64,000 bases of DNA from Tuctoria greenei (GCA_036927565.1 JAYESD010000007.1:128376230-128440229), one strand, 5' to 3'. Positions 1 through 12,390 are shown, counted from the stretch's first letter. A program made the numbers and translations. Notes: generated by a model from the letters alone, not told the origin.

Positions 1-62
1 TCAATGTTAAACATGTATATGAGTGTATGTAGGGCATGATGCATGAAAATGAGGGTGTTACA
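1..62 (-). repeat. 3' LTR of Tekay copy 1, first 62 bp only
   Basis: These 62 bases match the right end of the LTR at 7583-7644 almost base for base and end in GGTGTTACA, the complement of the LTR start. The rest of this LTR is beyond the window edge. Confidence 0.93.
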
Positions 63-81
63 AACCTACCCCCCCTTAAAA
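63..81 (-). other. Polypurine tract of Tekay copy 1
   Basis: On the minus strand TTTTAAGGGGGGGTAGGTT lies directly before the 3' LTR start. It primes plus-strand DNA synthesis. It has seven consecutive G, against six in copy 2. Confidence 0.85.
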
Positions 82-1640
82 TGAATCTCGCCCTCGAGAT
101 TTGATGCGGAAGAGAAGAGAGAGGGAAATTCCTTCTTGAGATCATCCTCCAATTCCCACGTCGCTTCTTTTTCTGTGTGGTGCTTCCGTTGAACTTTACA
201 CCATGTAATAACCTTGTTCCTTTTGACTCTCTTATTGGTTTCCAAGATTTTGACCGGTTGTTCAGCGTAAGTCAAATCTTCTTCTAGTTCCAATCCTTCC
301 ATTGGCACTCGTTCTTCCGGTACTCTCAAACACTTCATGAGTTGGGAAACATGAAAGACATCATGGACATTCAAAAGATGAGCTGGCATCTCCAACTTAT
401 ACGCTACTTCTCCTCTTTTGTCCAAAATCTTGAATGGTCCAATATAACGAGGTGCGAGCTTGCCCCTTATGTTAAACCTCTTATGACCTCTCATTGGTGA
501 CACCTTGAGGTAAACAAAATCTCCTATTTCAAAGGCTAATTTCCTTCTCCTATTGTCCGCATAGCCTTTTTGCCTTGATTGGGCAGCCCTCAAGTTTTCA
601 CGAATTATTTGCACTTGCTTTTTGGCTTCTTGCAACACATCTGGACCAAATACTTGAGTTTCTCCTGCCTCATTCCAGAACAAAGGTGTCCTACACTTCC
701 TCCTATAAAGCGCTTCATACGGTGACATTTTCAAGCTTGCTTGGTAACTATTGTTGTATGAAAATTCCGCATATGGCAATCTTTTGTCCCAACTTTTCCC
801 ATGATTTAAAGCACAAGCTCTTAATGTGTCCTCCAAAATCTGATTGGTCCTCTCGGTTTGTCCATCCGTTTGAGGATGATATGCTGAACTAAAATTCAAC
901 CTCGTTCCCAAAGCTTCATGCAATTTTTGCCAAAATCTGGAAGTGAATTGAGAACCTCTATCCGAGACTATCTTCTTAGGGACTCCATGTCGACACACAA
1001 TATGCTCCATGTATATTTCGGCCAATCGTGCAACTGTATATTTGGTCTTCACAGGGACAAAATGAGCTAACTTGGTTAAGCAATACACAATTACCCAAAT
1101 TGAGTCATACCCGGACTGAGTACGTGGTAACCCAACTATGAAGTCCATACCGATTTCTTCCCACTTCCATTCTGGGATCTTCAACAGTTGCAATAATCCG
1201 GCTGGCCTTTGATGTTCCGCCTTCACTCGTTGGCACACATCACACAATGCCACATATTCAGCTATGTCCTTCTTCATACTATCCCGCCAATAGCTAGTCT
1301 TCAAGTTTTGTACATCTTTGTACAACCAGGGTGAATTGAGTAAGGTGAGTCATGTGCCTCTTTTAATATCGTCTCCCGAATATGCTTCACATTAGGAACA
1401 ACAATTCTCTTTCCAAGCCATAAGGTACCATGTTTGTCTTCATCAAATCTGAATTCTCTCCCTTCTTCGGTCCTGTCCTTGATTTCCTTGATCTCTTCAT
1501 CTGCGATTTGGGCCTCTCGAATTTCTTGCTCCAAGGTTGGGTTTAACTCCATCATCTCCATCTCATTTACAAATCCGAGGTTCAACCTCTCAAACTCCTT
1601 ACATAACTCGGATGGTAACTCTCGAACTGTGAGTTGATGA
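66..1640 (-). pseudogene. Integrase and chromodomain part of Tekay copy 1 pol
   Basis: This is the C-terminal half of the polyprotein. The integrase zinc-binding His/Cys region ends in CDVCQ near 1235, split by a small indel near 1320. The DDE core follows with MDFIVGLPRT, DRGSQFTSRFW and the YHPQTDGQTER block around 860-1160. The C-terminal region has LAPRYIGPFKIL and the HVSQLKK-like LNVHDVFHVSQLMKC. A chromodomain-like end with KEATWELEDDL lies at about 120-180. The chromodomain is thought to guide integration to heterochromatin. The frame stops at the polypurine tract. Against copy 2 there is a 1-2 bp difference at 1310-1325 that shifts the frame between RNase H and integrase. Confidence 0.85.
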
Positions 1641-3450
1641 CTTAGTCCCTTTCTACTCAAAGCATCAGACACTACATTGGCTTTTACCTGATGATAGTTG
1701 ATCCCCAAATCATAATCTTTGATGAGCTCCAACCATCTTCGTCGCCTCAAGTTCAGATCCGTTTGTGTGAAAATATACTTCAAACTCTTATGATCCGTAT
1801 AAATTTCACACCTATGTCTAAGAATGTAGTGTCTCCAAATTTTCAATGTGTGTACCACGGTCACGAGTTCTCAATCATGCGTGGGGTAATTCTACTCATG
1901 TTTCTTCAATTGTCTTGATGCATAGGCGACCACTTGACCTTCTTGCATGAGCACACATCCATGTCCTTGTTTTGATGCATCGCAATAAATATCAAAACTC
2001 TTACTCACGTTCGGCAATACCAAAACTGGGGTTGTTGTCAACCTCTTCTTCAACTCCTCAAAACTTTTTTGACAAGCTTGGGTCTATTGGAAAGCCTTTC
2101 CCTTCATTAGCAACTCCGTCATAGGCTTGGCTATCTTGGAAAAGTCCTTGATGAATCGACAGTAATATCCAGCCATCCCAAGAAAACTTCTTATTTCCTT
2201 GACGTTTTGTGGCAGTTCCCACTTCAACACGTCTCTCACTTTTCCGAGATCATCCGAAACTCCTCCTCCTGAGATTATATGACCCAAAAATGACACCTCT
2301 TTCAACCAAAACTGACACTTGTTGAACTTGTCATACAATTGATGCTCCCTCAATTTCTGCAACGTAAGCCACAAGTGTTCCTTGTCCCTTCTCATCCTTC
2401 GAGTATATCATAATGTCATCAATAAACACAACAACAAACTTATCCAAGTACTCCATGAAGACCTTATTCATGAGGTACATAAAGTAGGCAGACACATTTG
2501 TCAATCCAAAAGACATTACGGTGTACTCATAAGATCCATACCGTGTTCTAAAAGTTGTTTTGGGTATGTCCGATGGTCTAATCTTCATTTGAAAATATGG
2601 CGACCTCAAATCAATCTTAGAGAAGACACAAGCACCCTTCATATGATCAAACAAGTCTTCTATGCGCGGCAAGGTGTACTTGTTCTTGATTGTTACCTCG
2701 TTGAGAGCTCGGTAATCCACACACATCCTTTGGGTCCATCCTTCTTGTCCATGAACAGCACGGGCACTCCCCAAGGTGAAGAGCTAGGGCGAATAAAACC
2801 CTTCTCTAATTGCTCTTGAATTTTCTTCTTGAGCTCCGCTAATTCCATAGGAGGCATCCTATACGGCCTCTTAGCTATAGGTGCAGTTCCAGGTATTAAA
2901 TCAATAACAAACTCAATGTCTAGATCAGGTGGCATACTTGGCAACTCGTCTGGAAAAACATCCACAAATTCACACACCACCGGAATCTCCTCAATTGTGG
3001 CACCGTCCATATGATTCAGCTCCAATTGCTCCGGTGCGGTTTGAGATGCTTCAAATTCTATGGTGATCCCTTCCTCATTGGTCAACTTCACCGTCTTTGT
3101 GGCACACTCAATAACTCCATTGTGCTTCCTCAACCAGTCCATACCAAGTATAATGTACAATCCTTGAGAATCCAAAACAATGAGATTGGCGAAGAAGTCT
3201 ACCCCCCTTTTTCTAAGGCTTACTTTTGGACATACTATATTTGTACTCATCTCTCCTCCAGGAGACTTAACCAATAGACTAAACTTCATATGAGAGATAG
3301 GCAACTATACTTGGCAACATACTTCGATGCAATGAATGAATGCGATACTCCAAAATCAAATAACATAGTCGCGGGGTTGGAGTTGGCGAGAAACATACCA
3401 ATGACCACGTCATCCGCTTGTTGAGCATCCTCCGTAGAGACATGGTTCAC
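1640..3450 (-). pseudogene. Protease, reverse transcriptase and RNase H part of Tekay copy 1 pol
   Basis: Reading leftward, the protease lies around 3300-3400, reverse transcriptase about 2200-2850 with the catalytic FIDDIMIYS block, and RNase H about 1640-2050 with DIYCDAS and YTDHKSL. It is broken in several ways. The protease active-site triplet reads Asp-Phe-Gly instead of Asp-Ser-Gly as in copy 2, and the next residue is Val instead of Ala; both are single C-to-T type changes. Small indels shift the frame near 2740 and near 2390. Relative to copy 2 a Trp codon (TGG) has become TAG near 2084, and further stops lie near 1875-1900. It cannot make a working enzyme. Confidence 0.85.
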
Positions 3451-3519
3451 GTTGCCACGAGCAAAGTTCTGCTGCCCACGGTTCCCTTGTGGCTGTCCTC
3501 CATTGGGTCTTGGGTTTTG

Positions 3520-4620
3520 CCTCGATGCATTGCTTCCTTGACCAAGACCTGACTTAGGACATTGATGCGCAAAGTGTCTAGCTTCTCCACAAGTATATCA
3601 CTTCTTAACTCCACCAGAATTATTGGGACGAGCTTGGTTTTGAACATTAGCATTAGGAAAATTAGCACGAGGCGCATAAGGCATTGGAGGCCTAGGTGCT
3701 TGCATAACAGGGAACTGCTGCACAAACTGAGTTGGGCGTGGTGCATAACCAGGGCGTTGAGCAGGAATAGAAGAGCTGAAATGAGGCGCATTGGGTGGTG
3801 CAAGGCGAGGGTGCACATTACTCCCTTGTTGCTGTCCTTGATATGGCGCCTTCCTCTTGTCGTCTTGTTCCATCTCACGAATCTTGTTCTCAACCACAAT
3901 TGCTTTGTCCACAAGCTTATGGAAGTTGGCATAGTCGCAATTGCGCAATTGCACTTGGATCTCATTGTTGAAGCCCCTCATGAACAAGTATTGTTTCCGT
4001 CTGTCCCGACTAACATCCTCGAGTGCATACCTTGAGAGTTGAGTGAACTTATTGAGATATTCACTCACGCTCGATCTTCCTTGCCTCAAGTTCTCAAATT
4101 CTTGCCTCTTCAAGATCATAACACCCTCAGGCACATAATGAGAATGGACGCTCTCTTTGAAGTCGGCCCAAGTGATTCTCTCTTGGTTCTCATGAGCATT
4201 GCATAAAGAATCCCACCAATCCACAGCTGCTCCAACTAGTTGATGAGAAGCGAAAAGCACCTTCTCCCCGTCACTGCATTGGACAATAGGAAGTTTCTTC
4301 TCCACGGACTTGAGCCAGTCATCCGCATCCATAGGGTCAACAGCTTGAGCAGAGGTCGGTGGCCTAGTCCTCATAAACTCTCCCAACCGGTTATGAGGAG
4401 GCGGGGGTGGCGGTGGAGGCACGTGGGGCTGATTGTTGATATTGCTAGCCTGCAGCTGTCCCATAGTTTGTATCATAGTCTGCATGAGCTGGTTTTGCAT
4501 AGCCAATAGCTGCTCAATGTTGATAGCTCCTTGAGTAGATCCTTGTCCAATGTTGTTTCGAGGCACTCCATTGTTCTCGTCCTCATCATTGCCATCCCTC
4601 TGGTTGCGAGTCCTCACCAT
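3520..4620 (-). pseudogene. gag of Tekay copy 1, stopped in the zinc knuckle
   Basis: Start codon at 4620 (MVRTRNQRDG) lies about 250 bp downstream of the primer site. The protein has a run of eight prolines near residue 70, then the retrotransposon gag domain (about residues 95-210, with WADFKESVHSHYVPEG and the RQGRSSVSEYLNKFTQL block), then a Gln/Pro-rich linker. The CCHC zinc knuckle begins at the window position of an in-frame TGA (3598-3600). Copy 2 has TGT, the first Cys of the knuckle, at this site. The frame continues past the stop as YTCGEARHFA. Gag forms the virus-like particle, and the knuckle would bind RNA. Confidence 0.88.
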
Positions 4621-4873
4621 CTGAAGAAAAGCAATAGGTAAAAATTAGAGAACGTCCCCAACTATATGCACCAAGGGATATGAAACTAAACAACTAGCTA
4701 CACTAGCCTAGGTGGACATGGCAATGCTAAGGCATCCCAAAATCCTCTATTAAGCACACAAGCAAACAATATATATAGCAACAGCACACCAAGCAAAAAC
4801 ACATTGATTCCTGACTGATCCTATGTGGTCTAAAGTGTCCATTCTATCTAGGATGCATCCTACAGTCAACCTC

Positions 4874-4885
4874 GCTCTGATACCA
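4874..4885 (-). other. Primer-binding site of Tekay copy 1 (initiator-Met tRNA)
   Basis: On the minus strand TGGTATCAGAGC starts 3 nt inside the 5' LTR. This 12-mer is the complement of the 3' end of plant initiator methionine tRNA. Confidence 0.9.
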
Positions 4886-7053
4886 ATCTGTGATGCCCGG
4901 TTCCAAAAAAGAACCAAGCTAACACATATGTGTGCCCAGGACGATCATCACACATACACGAGTGCAATCACAAAAGGATATACAGAAAATTACCACAGAA
5001 CAAAATTAATTAACCAAATTTTATTACACAAACCATATTATCCTTGAATACAAGCTCTAATGAATATTAATGACTAGTTCAACTAACGCAGCGGAAATAA
5101 ACTAATTAAGCAACTAAGCAAACTAAGCATAAGGGATAGCACAGCTCCAAACAACACCACAGACAAAGTTGACGGTAGACACGGCCTAGAACTCCGCATT
5201 ATCGCCATTAAACTCCCAATCCTGACCTGCAACTGTTGGGGGGGGGAATTGCAAGAGTGAGTACATGTCGTACTCAGCAAGTGTGGAAAGTATGACATGT
5301 GGCTGATTCAAATGATGACAATAATAATGGCAAAGTGCTGAAAAGTACATCAAAACATTTGAAAAGCAATATATTACATGTATGTGAAGTAAACCCATCA
5401 TAATCATAAGTAATATCACAATACCAATCCATAGTTCACCATACTCATCAATAATTCCATATTTCACCATTTACCAATAACCATATTCAATATCAGAAAT
5501 TAATCCATAACCATAATACCAACCATAACCATCCCAAATACCATCCCCATACCGAGTATCCTCTAATCATGGAAGTTGTCCAGGTGCTCATAACCGGGAG
5601 CACGACTATCATGATAGTTTTATTAGACTCTGCAGAGGTTGTACCAGTTTGCCCACGTGTTTGTGATTTCATCACCCGTCGGCGACTAAAGAAACCTCTC
5701 TTATGCCAATTACACTTCCTTTAATGTATGGCCAAGAGATCACAAAATATCCTTTACAAAGGGATTACTAGCCTATTTAGACCCCACTGAGGTTTCACCG
5801 GTGGCGATGTCTCCTACAGAGCACATCTTCAACCAAGGGCCCCCTCTTGAGCCATTCGGATCCCAGGGTACTCCCACCAATCATCAACAAACCCAATCCG
5901 ACTACCCCTTCCCCGAGCATCCACAATGGTCCAAACAGCACTAGCAAAGCCCTAATTAATCAGCTACGCCGCAACCATACTTGGCCTCGTGGTGTCCCTG
6001 TAGTCTTGGCTTATTCTCGCATGAACCGGTCCCTAGATCTAAAGCAAGCAACCACCATAACATCCAACCCATCCACATACCAGGCTTGCTTAGATCACCC
6101 ATTACCATATCATATTGGCCAGTTCACATTAACCAAAATATCATTAATGCTCAACTAAGTATGTAGTGTTGTTTTCCCATCCCAATTAATTAAGCAAAGC
6201 AAAAAGGTAAAAGCCCTTCCCGACTCTCCACCATAAATTCCAGGTGACAAGGGTGGTTAAACAATTCTAGTAAACTTCCTATCATAGGATTCCCATCAAA
6301 TTGACACAGCATGCAGTTTTGCAAACAAACATTTATTTTAAAACAGGATCAATATGCTTCAAGGACACTTGCCTTGCTCTTGCTGTTGATTAGGATCAAA
6401 GCCTTCAAACTCTTGGTGTTGGAGATCCTCCGCGGCACTCTCTAGCGCAAATCCGTCTAATCCACACAATAAACATACAAGACAAGAAACACAATCAAAG
6501 AGTGCACAAATATTACTCAATATGACATGACATGCATGATTGATGCAAATGCAAGGTAGAACTTTTTACTAGATTGCTTTTAATGATAAATAACTAGTTC
6601 TAATAGATTTTAACAAGTTTATACAGGTTTGGATTCGATTAGATCAAATTTTAGAAATAATTCAACACAATTTTAACAGAAAGATCGGACAAGTCCGCAC
6701 TCTGTGAGATCAGCAGATTAGGGTTTTCTAGATCGACATAAATTTGGAGATTAGGGGTTGAATTCACAGAAGGAAAAGAGAATAGAAGGTATACCAAGTG
6801 TTTAGGACTCCAATGAATCAAGAAACTTGGAGGTAGCACTTGGATCTTGATGATCTAGGGTTGGTGATGAACTTTGAGGTGAATTGGTGATGAAGAACGA
6901 AACTTGATGGAGATCTTGATCCTCTTTCGTTTCCTCCTCTTCTTCTTCTTGCTTGGGATCTTTTGCTCCCTCCTTGATGGTGGCTCTCCACGAACTAGGG
7001 TTTGGGTGGGGTTGAAAAGTGGCAAATAGATGTCAAACCAAGTGGTGGGGCTG

Positions 7054-7061
7054 TTTATATA
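7054..7061 (-). promoter_or_regulatory. TATA box of the Tekay copy 1 LTR
   Basis: TATATAAA on the minus strand, 590 bp inside the LTR, conserved in all three LTRs (39236-39243 and 46914-46921). It is probably the element's own promoter. Confidence 0.6.
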
Positions 7062-7227
7062 GAGGTGGAGGCTAGGGTTAGATGGATTTCGAGTTTGGGA
7101 TGAGTAGAGGCCGGTTTAGAGTCCCTCATGGGCTCTAAAAGAGTTAGGCACAACGTCCCTAGGCCAACTTAACGTGAAACCCAAGAAACAAGTCGTAAAA
7201 CAAAAGATCAACTCAGAGTCATGAAAT

Positions 7228-7498
7228 ATTGGACAAGTCCAGAAAGGACCGGACTAGTCTGAAGTCGTCCAGAGAGAAAATTGGACAAGTCTGGTAAAAA
7301 ATCAGACATGTCCGACTTTAAACAGAGAAGAATTCAGACAAGTCCGCTGGAACATTGGACTAGTCCGAAAAGTCCAAGGACTTAACCATTTTTCAAGGAT
7401 TCATGGAATATCGGACTAGTCTGCACAAAATCGAACAAGTCTGTTTTTAGTCAGAGAGAAATCGGACTAGTCCTCAGTAAAATCAGACTAGTCCGCAC
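7228..7498 (-). promoter_or_regulatory. U3 array of CGGACWAGTCCG palindromes, copy 1
   Basis: About ten spaced copies of a 12-bp palindrome, here eroded (for example TTGGACAAGTCCA and CGGACTAGTCTG), lie 170-440 bp upstream of the TATA box. Spacing is irregular. Copies are cleaner in the LTRs at 39409-39714 and 47088-47393. The location suggests binding sites for a dimeric factor, but this is inference. Confidence 0.6.
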
Positions 7499-7842
7499 TT
7501 TCCTACGTTTTAAGTGCGGTTTTGCTCCAAATCAATTTTAAATGCTCCGAATCAATTTTAAAATCGTTCCTCTTTATGTGGATCAATGTTAAACATGTAT
7601 ATGAGTGTATGTAGGGCATGATGCATGAAAATGAGGGTGTTACACCAGGCTAAGTGTGTTACATTTCTTGTTTGACCCAGGATAGCTAGCTACACTTTTA
7701 GTTCTGAGACTGTGTCAAGTGTTGCTTGGACTTTGCGGACCTTCCTGGAAAGGTTCGGTTGTCCTCCTGGAGGAGCTACCTGACTCTTTACAATGACACT
7801 ATAACATACATCATATGTAATTACAGACTCACCTCCGTGATA

Positions 7843-8950
7843 TTAAGCATAGAACTTACGGAGGTGCTCAATGTTCCAAGGATTAGGGAGCGGTGTTCCA
7901 TCCTTGGTTGCCAAGCGAACGCATCTGGGACGATATACTTTGATCACTCGAAAGGGTCCTTCCCAGCTGGGGGGGAAGTTTGTTTAACCTCTTTGAGTTT
8001 GTATTCTCCGTAGCACCAGATCGCCTTCCTCGAGCTGTTGGTCATGCACATGCCTTTGGTGATAGCGCCGGAGCGCTTGGCAGTATTGTGCATTTCGAAC
8101 AGCTGCTAGGCACCTTCCCTCTTCAACGAGGTCAAGGTCTTCACGCCGGAGCTGGTCCTGCGTGGCTTCATCGAAGGTCCGGACCCGGAGCGACCCCAAG
8201 GTGATTTCCGGAGGAAGGACTGCTTCAGCTCCGTACACCAGGAAGAAGGGTGTCTCTCTAGTTGACCGGTTTGGAGTTGTCCTGTTTGCCCACAAGGTGG
8301 GCGGAAGATCTTCAATCCAGTTGGCTCCATGTTTTTTCAGGCGCTCATATGTGCGCGTGTTGAGTCCATTTAGGATTTCTGCATTTGCTCTCTCAGCTTG
8401 GCCATTGCTTGTCGGGTGAGCTACAGAAGCGTAGCTGACCTGAATGCCGAGGTCTTTGCAATATCCTTGGAATGTAGAGCTTGTGAATTGGGTGAGCTAC
8501 AGTGAATTTGGGACTCCAAATCTGCATACTATGGACTGCAAGAAATTGATAGATGATTGCTTGTTTATTGTCAAACTGGAGTTGCTTCCGGCCACTTGGT
8601 GAACTTGTCGATGGAGACATACAGGAACTTGTAACCTCCGACGGCTCTTGGGAAAGGTCCCAAAATATCCATACCCCACACAGCGAATGGCCATGTCAGA
8701 GGTATCATTTGTAGAGGTTGAGCTAGTGTGTGAATTTGCTTCACATGAAACTGGCATGCTTCACATTTCTTCAGTAGCTCGGTTGCATCCTGGAGTGCTG
8801 TAGGCCAGTAAAAACTATGTCGAAAGGCTTTACTGACCAACATGCGGGAAGATGCGTTGTTCCCACACTCGCCTCCATGGATTTCCACGAGGAGCTCGCG
8901 GCCTTCTTCTCTTGTAATGCACTGCATTAAGACGCCATTGGCACCACGCC
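7843..8950 (-). pseudogene. Integrase of the Tat element
   Basis: The zinc-binding part (HSFYWPTALQDATELLKKCEACQ) lies at about 8760-8830, followed by WGMDILGPFPRA with the first catalytic Asp near 8660. The DDE core is broken by frameshifts around 8400-8600. The segment with TPFFLVYGAEAVLPPE follows at 8180-8240 and the C-terminal part ends in RKFYA with stop TAA at 7843-7845. An integrase joins the DNA copy to the genome; this one is non-functional. Confidence 0.8.
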
Positions 8951-8981
8951 GGTAGAGATCCCCTTCTACCAGTGTGTATCT

Positions 8982-9635
8982 TTAATCTAATCTGACTATC
9001 TGGTCAGTAGATACATTGTCTTCAGGAAGGATGTTTTCTTTCAAGTAGCTACGGATCTTCAAGATCCATACATCAGAGCTAACTTGAGCTTCTGAGTCTT
9101 GCGTGCTGGGTTGCTCAGAGCTTCCTGCAGCACCTACGACCCTTGATGGACACCATGGTAACAGGGCCATCGGGACCGCCAGCTTTGAGGTGCTGGTCTC
9201 GCCCCCTTCGCTCAGCTCGGCAGGCTGAGCTGTTGGTCTTGACAATCTCCGGACGAAGGTTCCATCGAGAGCCGGAGCTTCGGTTGAAGCTTTCGTCAAG
9301 AGTTCGTCAGCCTCAGCGTTGCTGAGACGCTGGACATGGCAAAGATCCAGGACTTCAAAATCCTTCTGAAGCTTCTGGACTTCAAGAAGATATACAGCTA
9401 GTTGGGGGTTGTTGCAGCAGCATTCACCTTTGACTTTTTTTATAACGAGCTGCGAATCACCCTTTACCAACAGCTGCTTGACACCATATGATAGTGCCAC
9501 CTTGAGCCCATAGGTTAATGCTTCATACCCCGCCATGTTGTTGGTCGCCTTGAAGTCAAGCTGAACCATGTATTTGACCTTCTCTCCGATCCGAGCGAGC
9601 AGAAGGATTCCAGCTCCGGCCCCCTGCTTCTGCAT
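8982..9635 (-). pseudogene. Archaeal-type RNase H domain of the Tat element
   Basis: One open segment of about 217 residues. It has the catalytic-type motifs NNMAGYEALTYGLKVAL and KGDSQLVIKKVKGE of an archaeal-like RNase H (RVT_3). This extra domain after the normal RNase H is diagnostic of Tat elements. The C-terminal half is a linker to integrase with a Ser/Thr/Pro-rich stretch. Confidence 0.78.
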
Positions 9636-9665
9636 GGAGCCGTCGAAGTAGAGAGTCCAGTGAGG

Positions 9666-11400
9666 CTAAGTGAAGACTAGAACCTTAGGTTCCGGCTTCT
9701 GCTCACTGGGGCCCCCAGGATTTGATGGAGAGGGGGTCCATTCCACCACAAAGTCTGCCAATGCATGACTCTTGATCGCTTGTCTTGGGACGAATTCAAG
9801 ATCAAACTCGGCTAATTTCGCTGCCCACTTTGCAATGTTCCCAGTAGAGTTGGGGTTATGCAAGATTGCACATAGTGGATAAGAGGTTACCACCGAAATC
9901 TTGTGAGCTTGGAAGTAGTGATGAAGCTTCCTAGAAGTGATAAGAACTGCGTAGAGCAGCTTATGCATCTCTAGGTACTGAGTCTTGGCGTCATGGAGTA
10001 CCTCACTGATGAAGTACACTGGGCGCTGCACTGTCCGGACCCTCTCAGAGGGGCTCGGAGCTTCCACCTCATCAACCCGGACCCTCCCGAAGGGGTCCGG
10101 ACTTTTTTTTTGGGACCTCCTGGTTCTTGCTAGAGGAACCCGGAGCTTCCTATGAAGTGACCCGGACCCTACCTGAAGGATCCGGATCTTCTTGTTCAGC
10201 AACAGTAACTCCATGTGAAGGAGGTTGATCCTCTTACTTCTCGCCTTGAGGATCCGGGTCTGGGGGTTGGGACCCAGACTCGCCTTCAGGTAGCTCCGGA
10301 CCTTCCCAGAGGGGTCTGGCTTCCTGAACTGGAGATGGTTCTGGTCTTTCCGCAACCAGGACCATGCTGACAACTTCGTCAGATGCTGAAATGTAAAGCA
10401 GAAGTGGCTCACCAGGATTTGGAGCTACCAAAGTTGGTAAAGTGGTGAGGAGCTGCTTCAGCTCTTGGAATGCCTTTTCTACTTCTTCAGACCATTGGAA
10501 TGGTCCGGACATCCTCAATAATTTGAAGAAGGGTAGAGCCCGTTCTGCCAGTCTTGAGATGAACCGGCTGAGGGCTGCTAGACACCGAGTTAGCTCCTCG
10601 ATATCCTTGATGCGAGCTGGTGGCCGCATGTCTTCAATAGCTTTAATCTTTGCCAAATTTGCTTCTATTCCTCGGTGTTTCACCAAGAATCCAAGAAGCT
10701 TTCCGGAGCTAACCCCAAAGACACACTTGTCTGGGTTCAGCTTTGTGCGTGTGATTCGCAACTTGTCAAAGACAGCTTGCAAGGTGTCAAGAAATGACTC
10801 CTTGTTCTTGATCTTGACGACGATGTCATCGACGTACACTTCCACTACATCTCTAATGAGCTCTCCAAAGGTTTTCTACATAGCTCGCACAAACGTTGAA
10901 GCAACATTTTTGAGACCAAATGGCATGGCAGTGTAATATTATATCCCATCTACCGTGATGAAGGCGGTATGCTCTTCATATTCCCTAGACATTCTGATTT
11001 GATGGTACCCAGAACATGTGTCTAGGAAACACAGTAATTCACACTCGGAGGTGGAATCCACTATATGATCTATTGTAGGTAGTGGAAATGGATCCTTTGG
11101 GCATGCCTTATTCAATGTTGTGTAGTCGATACACACCCGAAGCTTCCTGCTGGCCTTGGGTACAACGACAGGGTTTGCCAGCCATTTTGGATGGAAGACT
11201 TCCCGTATGAATCCAGCTTCAAGCAACTTCTTCACTTCTTGACGTATGAAGTTTTGTTGCTCTACTGATTGCTTCTGAGGCTTCTGGTGTACAGGCCGAG
11301 CATCGGGATAAATCTTTAGATTGTGCTCAATCACTTCCCTAGGGATCCCAAGCATTTGTGACGGTTGCCAGGTAAACACGTCGATATTAGCCCGGAGGAA
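9666..11400 (-). pseudogene. Reverse transcriptase and RNase H of the Tat element
   Basis: The N-terminal RT part at 10939-11379 has WLANPVVVPKASRKLRVCIDY and the SGYHQI block. The second part at 10234-10845 has the catalytic VYVDDIVVK motif, and the connection domain CLAALSRFISRLAERALPFF. A frameshift separates the two near 10900. The RNase H (LHHYFQAHKISVVTSYPL, EFVPRQAIKSHALADFV) at 9690-10010 is preceded by a low-complexity Pro/Arg/Glu-rich insertion at about 10010-10340. Confidence 0.82.
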
Positions 11401-11767
11401 AGTGATGAGTGCGAGTTCCTATTTGTCGTTCACACCTCCCGATATACAGGTGGTCTGAGCAGCGTTGGAACCAATTTGGAAGACTTTGACGGGAATGTCG
11501 GTGTCGCCGCTTGGTTGCACACGAGGTGCGGAGGTTGAGCCTCGATGACGAATGATCGCGGGCTTCAGAGCTTGCTCCTTTCTGGATTCTTCCTCCTGCG
11601 CTGTAGTAAGCGCGTGGAGTTCTTCCAGAGCAGTAACTCCAGCGGTGCGGTCCCCACAGATCCGAAGGACGCCTGAGGATGTTGGCATTTTCAACACCAA
11701 GTAGCTATAATGAGCAGCAGCCATGAATTTGTACATAATTGGCCTGCCGAAGGTGGCGTTAAATGGT

Positions 11768-12199
11768 TTAGTTGATTTGCGCCACGTCAAAGACCAACTT
11801 CTCTGTCCTGTAATTCTCTCGAGTTCCGAAGGTCACCGCGAGAGTAATGGAACCGAGTGGAGTTATGGCCCCTGGACCTACTCTGGGGAAAGGTCGGGAG
11901 GAGCGAAGATCCAAAGGTTGGACCTGAAGCTTGACGAAGGCTTTGAAGCTTATGAGGTTCAGCCCCGAACCTCCGTCCAACATTACGAGGTGGAGCTGGA
12001 TATTATTGAAGGTCGGAGATACCATCAGCGGAAGTTGGCCAGCTTCGATCATGTTCTGAGGGCAGTCTGAAGCATCGAAGGTGATGGCAGTATCCATCCA
12101 CTTCTGATGAGGTTCTGCTCTGGCGGTGGGAGCTAGAGGCCATGTCCTGTCGCATTGTCTTGAGGATATGACGGGAAGTGATGTCCCACGAACCACCAA
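11768..12199 (-). pseudogene. Retropepsin-like protease region of the Tat element
   Basis: About 143 residues. An aspartic-protease-like active site region reads VMLDGGSGLNLI near the middle, so Gly-Gly follows the catalytic Asp. This matches the D-G-G/D-G-S form common in Tat elements. The upstream boundary with gag is blurred by a frameshift around 12100. Confidence 0.65.
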
Positions 12200-12390
12200 A
12201 GATGGTGTTCATAGTCTTCCGACGCTCGTTGTCAGAGACGTCGGAGTCGTCGTCAATGGAGGTGTAAACAGCCTTCAAGACCTTTTTAGGGTCCTGAAAG
12301 CCTAACTCCTCTTTAGCCGGAACTTCGTTGACTTTTTGTTTTCCTTCCCTTTGACAAAATGGAGCTTCTTCCTGGCGCTTGTTGTAGCGC

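Larger units (their letters stand above)
1..7644 (-). mobile_element. Ty3/gypsy Tekay/Del-type chromovirus, copy 1 (3' LTR cut by window edge)
   Basis: Minus-strand LTR retrotransposon. Reading leftward it has a 5' LTR (4889-7644), an initiator-Met tRNA primer site, gag, protease, reverse transcriptase, RNase H, integrase and a C-terminal chromodomain, then a polypurine tract and the first 62 bp of the 3' LTR. The chromodomain after integrase places it among chromoviruses; the long LTR starting TGTAACACCC and the gag type suggest the Tekay/Del branch (inference). The coding region has several stops and frameshifts, so it is not autonomous. It interrupts a Tat element whose remains begin at 7645. 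The left TSD lies outside the window. A second copy of the same family lies at 37026-47539. Confidence 0.9.
4889..7644 (-). repeat. 5' LTR of Tekay copy 1 (2756 bp)
   Basis: Bounded on the plus strand by TGTGATGCCC and GGTGTTACA, so it has the usual TGT...ACA ends on its own strand. The U3 part (right) holds a palindrome array at 7228-7498 and a TATA box at 7054-7061. The remaining 2.1 kb downstream of the TATA box is R/U5 and has no convincing coding sequence. The same LTR occurs twice more at 37026-39861 and 44693-47539. Confidence 0.92.

Noticed and set aside
5083..6166. Several short ORFs in the Tekay LTR
   Set aside because: They are not conserved between the three LTRs in frame and have no recognisable domain.
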